A DNA stretch of 64,000 nt from AP-15 sp963703665 (GCA_963703665.1 CAVPFB010000005.1:186001-250000); one strand, 5' to 3'; shown: positions 55,675-64,000, numbered from the stretch's first letter. Notes: generated by a model not told the origin, from the letters alone. Program-made: numbers and translations.

Positions 55675-56793
55675 GTGAGAATAGGCCTGTTCTACCAGAT
55701 CCAGGTTCCGAAACCCTGGACGCCGTCCAGCGAATCGCAACGCATCCATGAAGCCCTGGAGCAGATTCCGTACGCCGAGCAGCAAGGCTTCGCGAGCGTG
55801 TGGTTTTCCGAGCATCACTTCCGCCCGGTGTGGTCGCACAACAGCGCGCCGGACCTGACGCTCGCAGCGGTGAGCCAGCGTACCAGCACGATCCGCCTCG
55901 GCATCGGCGTGGTGCTGGCGCCGATTCACCACCCGCTGCACGTCGCGGCGCGCATGGCGACGCTCGACATTTTGAGCCATGGGCGCGTCGATGTCGGGCT
56001 GGGCCGCACCGGCTATCCCTACCAGCTCACCCCGTATGGGTCGGATCTGCGCGACACCCGCGGCATGTGGCAGGAATTCGCCGATTTGCTGCCGCGCATA
56101 TGGACCCAAGAGGAAATCTCGTACGACGGGACCTATTACCAGATTCCACGCCGCGAGGTCCTGCCGAAGCCGGTGCAGCAGCCACATCCGCCGCTGTGGT
56201 CGGCGTGCGGCAGCGACGAAACCGCGCGCCTGACAGGAAGCCTCGGAATGGGCGGCTTGTTCGGCAGCGAAGGCGGCCCGGACCGCGTCGAGCAGCTGAT
56301 GGCGCTGTACCGGGGCGCGTTGCGGACGGCGACCTTGGGCAACGGTGTCGGGCCCACCCGGCGCGCCGCGCTGATGACCGCCGGCTTTTGCCATGAGGAT
56401 CCGCGGGTCGTGGCTCGGCGCGGCACCGAACTGGTAGGCTGGTACATCGAGCAGCAACGCGAGCGCGCCCGCCTGGTGTGGCGCGACTACGACCTGAACA
56501 CCGTGCCACCGGATTACCAGGGCTATTACGCGCGCGACCAACGCCTCGCCAGCGGGCCGCATCCGGGCGAACCGACACCTCAAGAGGTGCGCGAGCAAGG
56601 CACCAAGTTCTGCGTCGGCACGCCGGCGCAGTGCATCCGGTTTCTCGAAATGTACGAGGCTCTGGGTATCGAGGAAGTATTCTTGCTGTGCGCCATCGGG
56701 CCGGCGCAGCACCAGGAGGTGCTGCACACCATTCGCCTCTTCGGTGAGCATGTGATCCCGCACTTCGAGGGGCGGAGCGGCGCCGAACGATGA
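55675..56793 (+). CDS. Luciferase-like flavin-dependent monooxygenase (third in window)
   Basis: A 372-residue LLM-class enzyme. RIGLFYQIQVPKPW, FASVWFSEHHFRPVWSHNSA (the EHH-type loop), RLGIGVVLAPIHHPLHVAAR, LSHGRVDVGLGRTGYP and HPPLWSACGSDET are typical of alkanal monooxygenase-like proteins. GTG at 55675 is 15 nt after the lactonase stop behind GGGGAGA. It runs convergent with the cyclase gene, 35 nt away. Substrate unknown. Confidence 0.87.
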   Translation: MRIGLFYQIQVPKPWTPSSESQRIHEALEQIPYAEQQGFASVWFSEHHFRPVWSHNSAPDLTLAAVSQRTSTIRLGIGVVLAPIHHPLHVAARMATLDILSHGRVDVGLGRTGYPYQLTPYGSDLRDTRGMWQEFADLLPRIWTQEEISYDGTYYQIPRREVLPKPVQQPHPPLWSACGSDETARLTGSLGMGGLFGSEGGPDRVEQLMALYRGALRTATLGNGVGPTRRAALMTAGFCHEDPRVVARRGTELVGWYIEQQRERARLVWRDYDLNTVPPDYQGYYARDQRLASGPHPGEPTPQEVREQGTKFCVGTPAQCIRFLEMYEALGIEEVFLLCAIGPAQHQEVLHTIRLFGEHVIPHFEGRSGAER

Positions 56794-56828
56794 CCCAGGC
56801 ATCGGCGTAGTCGGCCGGCGCGCGGGCG

Positions 56829-59223
56829 CTATTTCTGCTCCATGATCCACACGCCGTTCCAGGCATCGGCCGGCGGGTTGTCCTGGTAATACCGGCAACG
56901 GTCGATAAAAATCCGGGAGGGGCGGTCCTGCGGCGCCGCTGCGAGCGCATCGCCGAAACAGCGGATCGCCGCCGTCCAGTCGCGCTGCAGGTAATGACCG
57001 AGCCCGGCCTCGTAGGCGGCGATCAGCCTGTCGAGCGTGGGAAACGTCGCCGGCGTATGATAGCTGAGCAACTCGTACACCTCGCTCGGACGCGACATGC
57101 CCTTGACCCGGATCAGGTCGAACTCGGCGCAGCACCGCGGGCGTCCGCAGGGTGGCGACGGTGGCGCCGGCGAGCAGCACCGATGTGCCATAATATTTGT
57201 TGGCGCTTTCGAGCCGCGCGGCGAGGTTCACGCTGTCGCCGACCACCGCGTATTCCAGACGCTTTTTCGAACCGACCGAGCCGGCGACAACTTCGCCGGT
57301 GGCGAGGCCGACGCCGATATCGATCGGCTCGAGCCCGGCTTCGGCCCGGCGCAAGTTGAGCGGCCTGAGCGCGCGGATCATGCCGGTCGAGACGAGCAGG
57401 GCGTTGTCGGCATCGGCGCCGCTCGACACCGGCGCGCCAAAGATCGCCATCAACCCGTCGCCCACGTATTTGTCGAGCATGCCGCTGTGCGCAAAGATCA
57501 CCTCGACCATCTCGGTAAAGTAATCATTGAGCATCGCCACCGTGTCGCGCGGGCCCATCGTCTCGGTGAGCGTGGTGAAATGCCGGATGTCGGCAAACAA
57601 CACCGTAGTCACCAGGGCATTCCCTTGCAGCACGTCGTCGCCGCTGGCGAGTAGCCGGTCGACGACCTCCTTGGCCACGTAGCGGGCCATCGTGTTGCGC
57701 ACCCGCTTTTCGCGGGTGATGTCTTCGAACACCGTCATATAGCCGATCGGCTTGCCCTCGAGGTCGGCGATCGGCGCCGTCGTCAGGTTGACGGCGGCGG
57801 CGCTGCCGTCCGGCAGGATCAGATCGGTGTCGGCGTGATAATCGGTGGCGCCGATCCGGGCGACATAATCGAGGCTCTGCGTCACCCAGGGATTGCGATT
57901 GCCGAACACCTGCTCGGCCGCCCGACCGACCAGGTATTCGGGCGACAGCTGAAGAATTCGACACGCGGCTTCGTTGGCCTTGACGATTTTGAGCCGGTGA
58001 TCGAGCGTCACGACGCCGTTCGACAGCGATTTGAGGATGCTCTCGTTATAGTTCTTCAGCTCCAGCACGTCGGAGAACAGCTGCGCATTCTGGATCGCGA
58101 CGGCAATTTCGGCGGAAAAGGCTTTGAGCCGGCGGATATCGGATCGGGTGAACGGCCCGCCGCGCTTGTTCAGCACCTGCAGCACGCCGAGATGCTCGCC
58201 GGCCCGGTCGATGACCGGCACGTTGAGCAGGTTGCGGGTGCGGAAGCCCGACCGCCGATCGATCTGCGGATTGAACAGCGGGTGGGCATAGGCGTCGGGG
58301 ACGTTGAGCACCTCGCCGCTGGCAAAGGCCGCGCCGGCGATCCCGGCCTTCGCCGGGATGCGGATCTGCGTCTCGCCGGCGCCCTCGGCGACTTTCGCCC
58401 ACAGCTCGTCGCTCGCCGCGTCATAAATGAACAGTGTCGAGCGCTCCGCATCGAGCAGCCCCGTGGCAGCATGCACGATGCGGGCGAGCAGCGGGTCGAT
58501 GCGCAGCTCGGTCGCGATCGCCTCGGTGATCGCCAGCAGCTCTTCTTCCTCGCGCCGCAAGCGATCGAGCTTTTCCACCAGTTGCGCCTGCTCGAGCGCG
58601 CTCGCCGCCTGTCGGCTGATCGCTTCCAGCAGGGCGGCGTCGATCTTGGTGAAGCACCCAGAATGCTTGTTCAAAACCTGCGTCACGCCGATCGTCTGGC
58701 CGTGACGATTACGCAACGGCGCACAGAGGATGTTGCGCGTGCGATACCCGGTCCGCCGGTCCACCTGCTGGTTGAAGCGCGGGTCCTGATAGGCGTCGGC
58801 GACGATCTCGGTCGTTCCCGAGCCGAACACCGCGCCGGCGATACCGGTGGTCGCCCTGATCCGTATCTCGGTCACTCCCTCGCCCTGGGCGATGCGCGAG
58901 AACAGCTCGCCCGTTTCCGCATCATGAAGAAAAAGGGTGGCGCGCTCGGCATCGAGCGCCGCGACGATCAATTCGATCAGCCGCGGCAACTGATGATCGA
59001 GCGACAGCTCGCGGGTGACCGTGTCTGCGACTTCGACGAGCAGCAACAGGCGCCGCACCCCCTGGTCCGAGCCGTCGAGGTCGGCCATGTCGCCGGGGGC
59101 GAGCGCCGCAAGCATCGACCCGGTGGCGACAGGGTCCGATCGGTCGGAGACGATCCGCTCGATAAGTTCGGGGTTGCCCTGCATGCCGACCGCCGCTCTC
59201 CGTGGTCCGAGCCATTTCCACAT
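56829..59223 (-). CDS. GAF-GAF-PAS class III adenylate/guanylate cyclase (one frameshift)
   Basis: About 797 residues after correction, soluble. Domains in order: GAF1 (about 60-215; ATLFLHDAETGELFSRIAQG), GAF2 (about 235-385; STLFIYDAASDELWAKVAEG), PAS (about 395-520; ILKSLSNGVVTLDHRLKIVK), cyclase (about 535-715; VLFADIRHFTTL, DKYVGDGLMAIFGAP, VVGDSVNLAARLES with the Asn/Arg transition-state residues), then a TPR-like tail ending GVWIMEQK. The frame breaks near 57126; dropping one base gives VLREFDLIRVKGMSRPSEVYEL. A perfect CRP-type site lies upstream. The long open frame continuing to 54022 is antisense shadow. Confidence 0.9.
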
Positions 59224-59632
59224 TGCCGGTGGGCGCTGTGGAGCTGCGGTATTCTGGCCTAGAATTTCCAGGTTGAATACCCGGCCGCTCGCAAATGGAC
59301 CGACCCTTCGCTCGCGCCGTGCAACCTAGCGTGATCGATCAGTCAGAATGTGTGAAACAGCTCACATTTGGTGAAATGTTCATCTGAGAGCGGTCGGCAG
59401 CATCGCTCACCGCGAACAAGCTCGATCCGGCCGCTCTGCCCGAGCCTCGGATCCCGCCCGGCGTGCCTTGCCGTCGCCGGATCGGACGCCGGATCGGGCG
59501 AAACCTTCGCGCATCTCTGATCCGGCCCCGCCTCGCCCCGCTGCTTTCGCTGTCATCTGCAGTGAATCTGCAGCCGCCGCCTCCAATCCACTGGGCTTGC
59601 CGCACAGTGGAAGGCGAGCAGCGCCGCTTCGC
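59224..59632. other. 409-nt region upstream of the cyclase gene
   Basis: Between the NiCoT stop and the cyclase start. It holds the CRP-type site at 59351-59366, a perfect 10-bp palindrome TGATCGATCA at 59332-59341, and a CCGGATCGGACG/CCGGATCGGGCG doublet near 59475. No gene is convincing; short open frames lack ribosome sites. Confidence 0.5.
59351..59366. promoter_or_regulatory. CRP-type binding site
   Basis: TGTGA-AACAGC-TCACA is a perfect match to the core CRP consensus (TGTGA-N6-TCACA), with AT-rich flanks (AGAATG before, TTTGGTG after). It lies 127 nt before the start of the adenylate/guanylate cyclase gene on the minus strand. A cAMP-CRP-like protein could control that gene. Binding is inferred. 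Confidence 0.65.
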
Positions 59633-60715
59633 TCAGGGCGGGGGCGCCGCCGATCCGTTCGAGGCGGATGTCACCGGTATTTCGTCCAGACCCTTGTAGC
59701 GATAGACGATGACCGAACCGACCCAGGCAGCGATGAACAGGCCGATGACGGCCACCCCGAGCGCAGTGAAGTTGTCGTTCAGCGCGCCGACGCCATGCCA
59801 AAATGCGCCTTTCAACGCCAACTGATCACCCATCAATCCCAGCGTCTCGATGCCCCCGATCAAAACCGCGACCACGACCGACACAAAGGTGATGGTCAGG
59901 TTGTAGTAGAGCTTGCGAATGGGCTTGATGAATGCCCAATCATAGGCGCTCAGCATCAGGATGCCGTCGGTGGTGTCGATCAGCGACATCCCGGCGGCGA
60001 AGAGCGCCGGGAACAGCATTATCGACCAGATGGAGACGCCTTTGGCGGCCGCGGTTGCCGAAACCGCGAGCAGCGCCACCTCGGTCGCGGTGTCGAAGCC
60101 GAGCCCGAACAGGAAGCCGACCGGGTACATGTGCCAACTCTGGCTGACGATTCGGAACAGTGGGCGGAACAGGCGCGCCAACAGGCCGCGGCTGTTGAGC
60201 AGGAGGTCGAAATCCTCCGCCACGTAGCGCCCGCCCTTGCGCACGCGCTGGAAGGTCCGCCAGACGCCACGCAGGATGATCAGGTTGGCGGCGGCGATGG
60301 CGAACAGGAACACCGCGGAGACGCTGGTTCCGATGATGCTGCCGACCGCCTCGAACCGGTCGAACGACCCGGCCAGCGCCGTCGCCGTGCCGGCCACGCC
60401 TGCCGCGGCCAGGATCACGACGGTCGAGTGGCCCATCGCAAAGAACAAGCCGACCCCGACCGGCCGCTTGCCTTCTTGCATCAGTTTGCGGGTCGCGTTG
60501 TCGATTGCCGCGATGTGGTCGGCGTCGACCGCATGACGAAGGCCGAACCCATAAGCCAGAAACGCAGTGCCGAGCAGGACCGGCTGGCCGCCGAACACCA
60601 GCACGGCCCATGCCCACACGGCCAGATTGGCGAGGATCAGCAGCGCGTAGATGGCGATAATCGGCCGCCGCAGCGCCGCGGGCTGTCGCAAGATTCGGCT
60701 CAGCAAGGCGAGCAT
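59633..60715 (-). CDS. Nickel/cobalt permease, NiCoT family
   Basis: A 360-residue membrane transporter. The NiCoT signature GLRHAVDADHIAAIDNATRK lies in the second membrane segment, followed by GLFFAMGHSTVVIL and LGFDTATEVALLAVSA, the other family motifs. About eight membrane helices are visible, with a loop of about 70 polar residues in the middle (WRTFQRVRKGGRYVAEDFD). It moves Ni2+ or Co2+ into the cell. The start at 60715 was chosen just before the first helix, with GGAGGGAG upstream. It lies downstream of the DUF4331 gene set on the same strand. Confidence 0.92.
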   Translation of the reverse strand: MLALLSRILRQPAALRRPIIAIYALLILANLAVWAWAVLVFGGQPVLLGTAFLAYGFGLRHAVDADHIAAIDNATRKLMQEGKRPVGVGLFFAMGHSTVVILAAAGVAGTATALAGSFDRFEAVGSIIGTSVSAVFLFAIAAANLIILRGVWRTFQRVRKGGRYVAEDFDLLLNSRGLLARLFRPLFRIVSQSWHMYPVGFLFGLGFDTATEVALLAVSATAAAKGVSIWSIMLFPALFAAGMSLIDTTDGILMLSAYDWAFIKPIRKLYYNLTITFVSVVVAVLIGGIETLGLMGDQLALKGAFWHGVGALNDNFTALGVAVIGLFIAAWVGSVIVYRYKGLDEIPVTSASNGSAAPPP

Positions 60716-60923
60716 GTCGTTCTCCCTCCGGCGCCCTATCCTCGGGGAGCAAGCCGCCAATGACAGCCGCCAGCCGGGGTTCCCTCGACTCTTTGCGGCG
60801 GGCCGATCGAGGGGCACGGCAGCCGTGTCCACAAAGGAATCATGGACGCGACCGCTGAACCACCGCGGACGCCGCCGGGCCGAGGGGTCAGTCTCGGCCG
60901 CGAGGGGAGCTTGCTACCTGAGA

Positions 60924-61232
60924 TTAACGCCAGTCGACCGTCGTGACCTCGCCGCCGACGATAGTAACGGTATTGGGCGTCTGCGCGTTTTCCCAAATGT
61001 CGTAGCCGCCGGCACGCAGCCCGGGAAAGACCGCCGCGAAGACCGGCCGGTCTTTAATTCTCCGTTCCAGGACCTCGACATGGACGCGCTTTGCGTCACT
61101 TCCCTGTGGGCTGACCTCGATTTCCCGACCGCGCAGCTCGGCATCAGTGTAGATGACCAGCGCCCCGACGTCCTGTCCAATATCCAGCACGACGCTTTCC
61201 GAATGGACCCGGTCGATGTGTTGCTCAGCCAT
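60924..61232 (-). CDS. Conserved small protein associated with DUF4331
   Basis: A 102-residue soluble protein of likely beta-sandwich fold: VHSESVVLDIGQDVGALVIY, GREIEVSPQGSDAKRVHVEV, FAAVFPGLRAGGYDIWENAQ and VTIVGGEVTTVDWR. The start at 61232 is set by GGAGGAGG about 8 nt upstream; an ATG six codons earlier contains that ribosome site. It lies between the DUF4331 gene and the NiCoT gene on the same strand, so it is likely part of one operon. The ending resembles a carbohydrate- or peptidase-associated beta domain. No function is known to me. Confidence 0.7.
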   Translation of the reverse strand: MAEQHIDRVHSESVVLDIGQDVGALVIYTDAELRGREIEVSPQGSDAKRVHVEVLERRIKDRPVFAAVFPGLRAGGYDIWENAQTPNTVTIVGGEVTTVDWR

Positions 61233-61283
61233 TTTCTTGGCCTCCTCCATAGATCTCGCTCCATCAATAGCGCGCAGCCGCGC

Positions 61284-62654
61284 CTAGGAACTCGGGTTGT
61301 CGAAGCCGGAGTAGGGTATCCCCAGATAGGGGAAGCTGGTCAGGAACGGGGAGCTGATATTGCTCGGGGTGAGGCCATCGGTGACCGCGGATGCGGCCCC
61401 GTCCGGGGTGAAAGTCGGATCGACCAGAGGGATGGTGACGCCGGCGATGGCGCGCAGCTCGATCGTAAAGACGTCGTCGAACACCCGGCGTCCATTGGGA
61501 AATCCGGCGAGGTCGCCGCCCAAGATCCCGAAGATGCTCGGCCCTGTCGTCGTCGGTTTGATGGCCATGTTGAGCCGCAACAGATCCGCGAGCGTATCAC
61601 CGGTGTAATTCTGGAAGCCGGAAATGATGCCCGCCGGGATGCCGGTCAGAAGAATGGCGACCAGGTCGGCTCGGGTTTTGTGATAAGCGGCCAGATTAGG
61701 GAAAACCCCGGGATAGTACTCCACCAGCCGTACTGGGACCTCCGGCTGCTGCACATATTTGAGGAACTGCCTGTCGCCCCTGGGAGACTGCGAGTTCCAG
61801 AAATCTTTGTGCCCGAGCGGGATGATCACTTCGTTGAACAACGGATCGCCAAGCCGCGAGACTTGTACCCACGGCCCCGCCTCGTCGACCTGCCCATTAC
61901 CCTCGAGAATTCTCGCCTTCTGCCGACTGGCCGAGGCATAGACGCCGATGACCGAGCGCGGGTCGCTGACATTCGTCGGATTGTAGCCGTCGCGGGTCAG
62001 CATCGTCTTGGGGACCTGGATGGCCATGGTATGGACATTGAGCCGGTTGGTCCCATCGACGCCGGGGGCGGCGGCCATCGGATTGATATGCAGGTTCTGG
62101 AACGGCCGCAGATCGAGGAGGTCGAAGACCGAGCCCAAATCGACGTAGAACCCCTCCGCGCGCTGCCCGGCAAACACGGTCTCGCCACTCGGCAAACGGT
62201 GGATGGCCTGCTGAGCGAGCGCGGCATAGTTGGGCGTGGAAAACGGACCGATGTTGCAGGGCGGAGAGGCCAGCGCCTTGCCCAGGACGGTGGCGCGGCC
62301 ATTCTTCACCCGGGTCAGCGAATAGAACTGGCGCTTATTCCAATTCGGATCGCTCAGGGAGCTGATCGGCCCGGTATTATACAGAAACGTGTCGGGATTT
62401 TGCAGCGTGCTATAGAAACGAAATTGATAGACGATGTCGTCATCCGCGTCCCCGTCATTGTCGATGTGGATCTCATAGAGCACATCATCGCCGAACTCAT
62501 AGAAGTTCGGTCCGCCGGCCGGCCCTTCGAGCGGAATATAATTGGCGATCAAAGTGACCATCTCCGGATTGTCCGGGCTTACAAAGGCATAGACGTCGGT
62601 GTTGTCCGCTACCGGGTCCTTGGAAATCTCCGGGGCCTCACGATGGGATGACAT
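61284..62654 (-). CDS. DUF4331 family protein
   Basis: A 456-residue protein of unknown function. The start SSHREAPEISKDPVADNTDVYAFVSPD is the DUF4331 hallmark. DVLYEIHIDNDGDADDDIVYQFRF follows; the D-rich turn looks like a calcium site. Other conserved parts are FYVDLGSVFDLLDLRPF and GRRVFDDVFTIELRAIAGV. There is no clear signal peptide. ATG at 62654 follows AAAGGAGAGG. The gene sits with a Tat-signal protein, a small beta protein and a Ni/Co permease. Confidence 0.9.
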   Translation of the reverse strand: MSSHREAPEISKDPVADNTDVYAFVSPDNPEMVTLIANYIPLEGPAGGPNFYEFGDDVLYEIHIDNDGDADDDIVYQFRFYSTLQNPDTFLYNTGPISSLSDPNWNKRQFYSLTRVKNGRATVLGKALASPPCNIGPFSTPNYAALAQQAIHRLPSGETVFAGQRAEGFYVDLGSVFDLLDLRPFQNLHINPMAAAPGVDGTNRLNVHTMAIQVPKTMLTRDGYNPTNVSDPRSVIGVYASASRQKARILEGNGQVDEAGPWVQVSRLGDPLFNEVIIPLGHKDFWNSQSPRGDRQFLKYVQQPEVPVRLVEYYPGVFPNLAAYHKTRADLVAILLTGIPAGIISGFQNYTGDTLADLLRLNMAIKPTTTGPSIFGILGGDLAGFPNGRRVFDDVFTIELRAIAGVTIPLVDPTFTPDGAASAVTDGLTPSNISSPFLTSFPYLGIPYSGFDNPSS

Positions 62655-62752
62655 CTGTGCACCTCTCCTTTCAATCTGGAAAAACGAGCGGCGGCTTTAC
62701 AAAACGAATGGCCGCCTAACAAACGACCGCCTGCGCTGTGGATAACGCCTTG

Positions 62753-63040
62753 TCAGGCGGCTCCGCCCTCGCGGGTTGCTTCTACGAGGCGCGCAACGAT
62801 TCGAGGATCGCGAAGGACGATCGCCCGCGCCCCCACGAGGAGCGTCATCTCGCCGGTGGCGGGATTGCTGACATGGACCACTATCGAGTCGGAGCCGGTG
62901 GGCTCGGCGGACAAATGAGGCGCCGCCGCTTCCGGCGAGTAGCGGATGCCTGCCAGGGCTGGCATCGCGGGCAGCAAAGTCAGGGTTGCCGCGCTTACCG
63001 GGGTTTGCTGAAGAAACGAGCGTCGGGTCAGCTTTGTCAC
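62753..63040 (-). CDS. Small Tat-secreted protein
   Basis: A 95-residue protein starting at GTG 63040 behind AAGGAGA. The N-terminus TKLTRRSFLQQTPVSAATL is a twin-arginine signal (RRSFLQ), with a probable cleavage after PALA. The mature part of about 65 residues (DSIVVHVSNPATGEMTLLVG) looks like one beta domain. Tat export suggests a folded, possibly metal-bound protein in the periplasm. It is the first gene of the set that runs to the NiCoT gene. Confidence 0.75.
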   Translation of the reverse strand: MTKLTRRSFLQQTPVSAATLTLLPAMPALAGIRYSPEAAAPHLSAEPTGSDSIVVHVSNPATGEMTLLVGARAIVLRDPRIVARLVEATREGGAA

Positions 63041-63615
63041 TGTGCTCTCCTTACCGATGACGTAGTTGCTACTTCGGCGGTCAATGATGTAACGAAGGAT
63101 GCATCAAGCGGCGTAGCAGATGGCGGGGCCAAAGGTTGTTTTACTGGAGCTGTGATCGCGGATCTGGCGGAGGTTCGAGAACGAACGCCCGAGCTTAGAA
63201 AACCACGCCACCTTTACCCCGCACTGCCGGTCACGTTTGCGTGAGGTTCTGTGCGCCTGGCGAGACTTCGGCGGTCCGCCCGAGGCGCTGGCGCCATGGA
63301 GGGTGCGGCTAGCCCGCATGATGGCGGCCAACGCCAGGGTGCCACGCTGCACAGCACTTCTCCTGGATAAGGGCGACCGGAATCCGTCGCTGCTCGCCTC
63401 TACGCAGCCATCCGCCGAACGGATGCAGGCGAGGCGAAAAAAAATCACCCTCAAAAATCACGCTCCAAAAATCATGCCGATGGCCTGATAGCTTGACCTC
63501 GGTGCGCCACAGGGACGACAGTTGTCTCCGAATCCAGCCGTTGCCCGGCCGCGGACCGCGCCGGTCCGTGTCGGCGGCGCGAACGGCACACTCGAACCAC
63601 GAAAGGGCCGCATTC
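63041..63615. other. 575-nt gap before the CoA-transferase gene
   Basis: No recognisable gene. Overlapping open frames on both strands (63104-63454 minus, 63237-63488 plus) have no family resemblance and no ribosome site. It contains the short A-rich tandem repeat at 63440-63474 and presumably the promoters of the Tat-protein operon and of the CoA-transferase gene. Confidence 0.4.
63440..63474. repeat. Three tandem AAAAATCA units
   Basis: AAAAATCA occurs at 63440, 63453 and 63467 (spacing 13 and 14 nt), with C-rich spacers CCCTC and CGCTCC. It is the most AT-rich spot in this GC-rich gap, about 140 nt before the CoA-transferase start. It may be a regulator binding array or a simple repeat. 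Confidence 0.5.
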
Positions 63616-64000
63616 GTGAGCATCGGAACCTTGCCGCTGTCGCATTTCACCGTTCTCGACCTGACCCATGCGCGTGCTGGGCCGACCGCGGTGCGCCAGC
63701 TCGCCGATTGGGGTGCGAATGTCATCAAGATCGAGCAGCGCGGCGACGACGGGCGCGACGTGACCGGCTCGCGGCGGGACGGGTTCGATTTCCAGAACCT
63801 CCATCGCAACAAGCGCAGCCTGACTCTCAACCTGAAGACCAAGGACGGGCTGGCGATCTTTATGAAATTGGCCGAGAAGGCCGATGTGATCGTCGAGAAT
63901 TTCCGCTCGACCGTAAAGCACCGGCTCGGCGTCGATTACGAAAGCGTCAAGAAGATCAACCCGCGCATCGTCTATGGCAGCATCTCCGGGTTTGGCCAGA
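63616..64000 (+). CDS. CaiB/BaiF family III CoA-transferase, 3'-partial
   Basis: The first 128 residues are present; the gene runs out of the window. Starting at GTG 63616, it reads LSHFTVLDLTHARAGPTAVR, then LADWGANVIKIEQRGDDGRD, NLHRNKRSLTLNLKTKDGLA, KADVIVENFRS and INPRIVYGSISGFGQ, a clear family III CoA-transferase N-terminus. These enzymes move CoA between carboxylic acids, often in carnitine, aromatic or alkyl-acid breakdown. The catalytic Asp lies beyond the end. GAAAGGGCC upstream is a modest ribosome site. Confidence 0.92.
   Translation, partial: MSIGTLPLSHFTVLDLTHARAGPTAVRQLADWGANVIKIEQRGDDGRDVTGSRRDGFDFQNLHRNKRSLTLNLKTKDGLAIFMKLAEKADVIVENFRSTVKHRLGVDYESVKKINPRIVYGSISGFGQ

Noticed and set aside
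54022..56828. Minus-strand open frame that extends the cyclase to 1733 residues
   Set aside because: It is antisense to the P450, lactonase and luciferase-like genes, has the composition of a GC-rich shadow frame, and the true cyclase end is found in another frame at 56829.
60720..60920. Cobalamin or nickel riboswitch upstream of the NiCoT gene
   Set aside because: No B12-box or conserved riboswitch core could be made out in the 208-nt gap; the gap looks GC-rich without a convincing structure.
63104..63488. Open frames on both strands in the gap before the CoA-transferase gene
   Set aside because: Overlapping on opposite strands, no family resemblance, no ribosome sites; neither can be supported as a gene.

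Overview
The window is GC-rich chromosomal DNA from what is most likely a soil-type alphaproteobacterium. The reasons are GC-rich codon use, the glgX-treZ-malQ-treY trehalose operon, a CRP-type site in front of a class III cyclase, and short palindromic elements of the kind scattered through alphaproteobacterial genomes. The order cannot be fixed from this sequence. No rRNA, tRNA, CRISPR array or complete insertion sequence was seen.

Layout. (1) 1-8.4 kb: glycogen-to-trehalose operon glgX-treZ-malQ-treY. (2) 8.6-18.8 kb: catabolic and accessory genes, including a cupin, a phthalate-dioxygenase-type reductase, two ACMSD-like amidohydrolases, two flavin amine/amino-acid oxidases, an isochorismatase-fold protein and a meta-cleavage-type hydrolase. 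(3) 18.8-23.5 kb: a small defence island with a VapBC toxin-antitoxin pair between a full and a degraded copy of the hydrolase gene, followed by a three-gene operon with the layout of an ABC-three-component (ABC-3C) conflict system: Mrr-like nuclease, middle component, and SMC/Rad50-like ATPase with a CxxC hook. (4) 23.5-32 kb: Rieske ring-hydroxylating dioxygenase alpha and beta subunits, a second cupin, alpha/beta hydrolases, two luciferase-like oxidoreductases and a short Hsp70-like protein. (5) 32-52.6 kb: a surface-polysaccharide locus with six glycosyltransferase genes (one a GT2-GT4 fusion), methyltransferases, a CapE/CapG-type nucleotide-sugar trio, a Wzm/Wzt ABC exporter, an AsnB-like amidotransferase and a TylF-like methyltransferase. 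(6) 52.7-56.8 kb: ferredoxin plus CYP153-like P450, a lactonase-family protein and a third luciferase-like monooxygenase. (7) 56.8-63.0 kb: a GAF-GAF-PAS adenylate/guanylate cyclase with a perfect TGTGA-N6-TCACA site upstream, then a NiCoT / small protein / DUF4331 / Tat-signal cluster. The window ends inside a CaiB/BaiF CoA-transferase gene.

How the parts fit. The trehalose operon turns stored glucan into trehalose. The polysaccharide locus makes activated 6-deoxy amino sugars, assembles and decorates a glycan in the cytoplasm, and exports it through Wzm/Wzt. Two incomplete oxygenase systems need electron-transfer partners that are distant (the 9.2 kb reductase for the 24-25 kb dioxygenase) or absent (a ferredoxin reductase for the P450).

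Quality caveat. Eleven single-base frame breaks were found in ten otherwise well-conserved genes. Ten are repaired by deleting one base and one by adding a base. This looks more like residual consensus error, for example in a long-read assembly, than coordinated gene decay, so 'frameshifted' genes below are annotated as genes.
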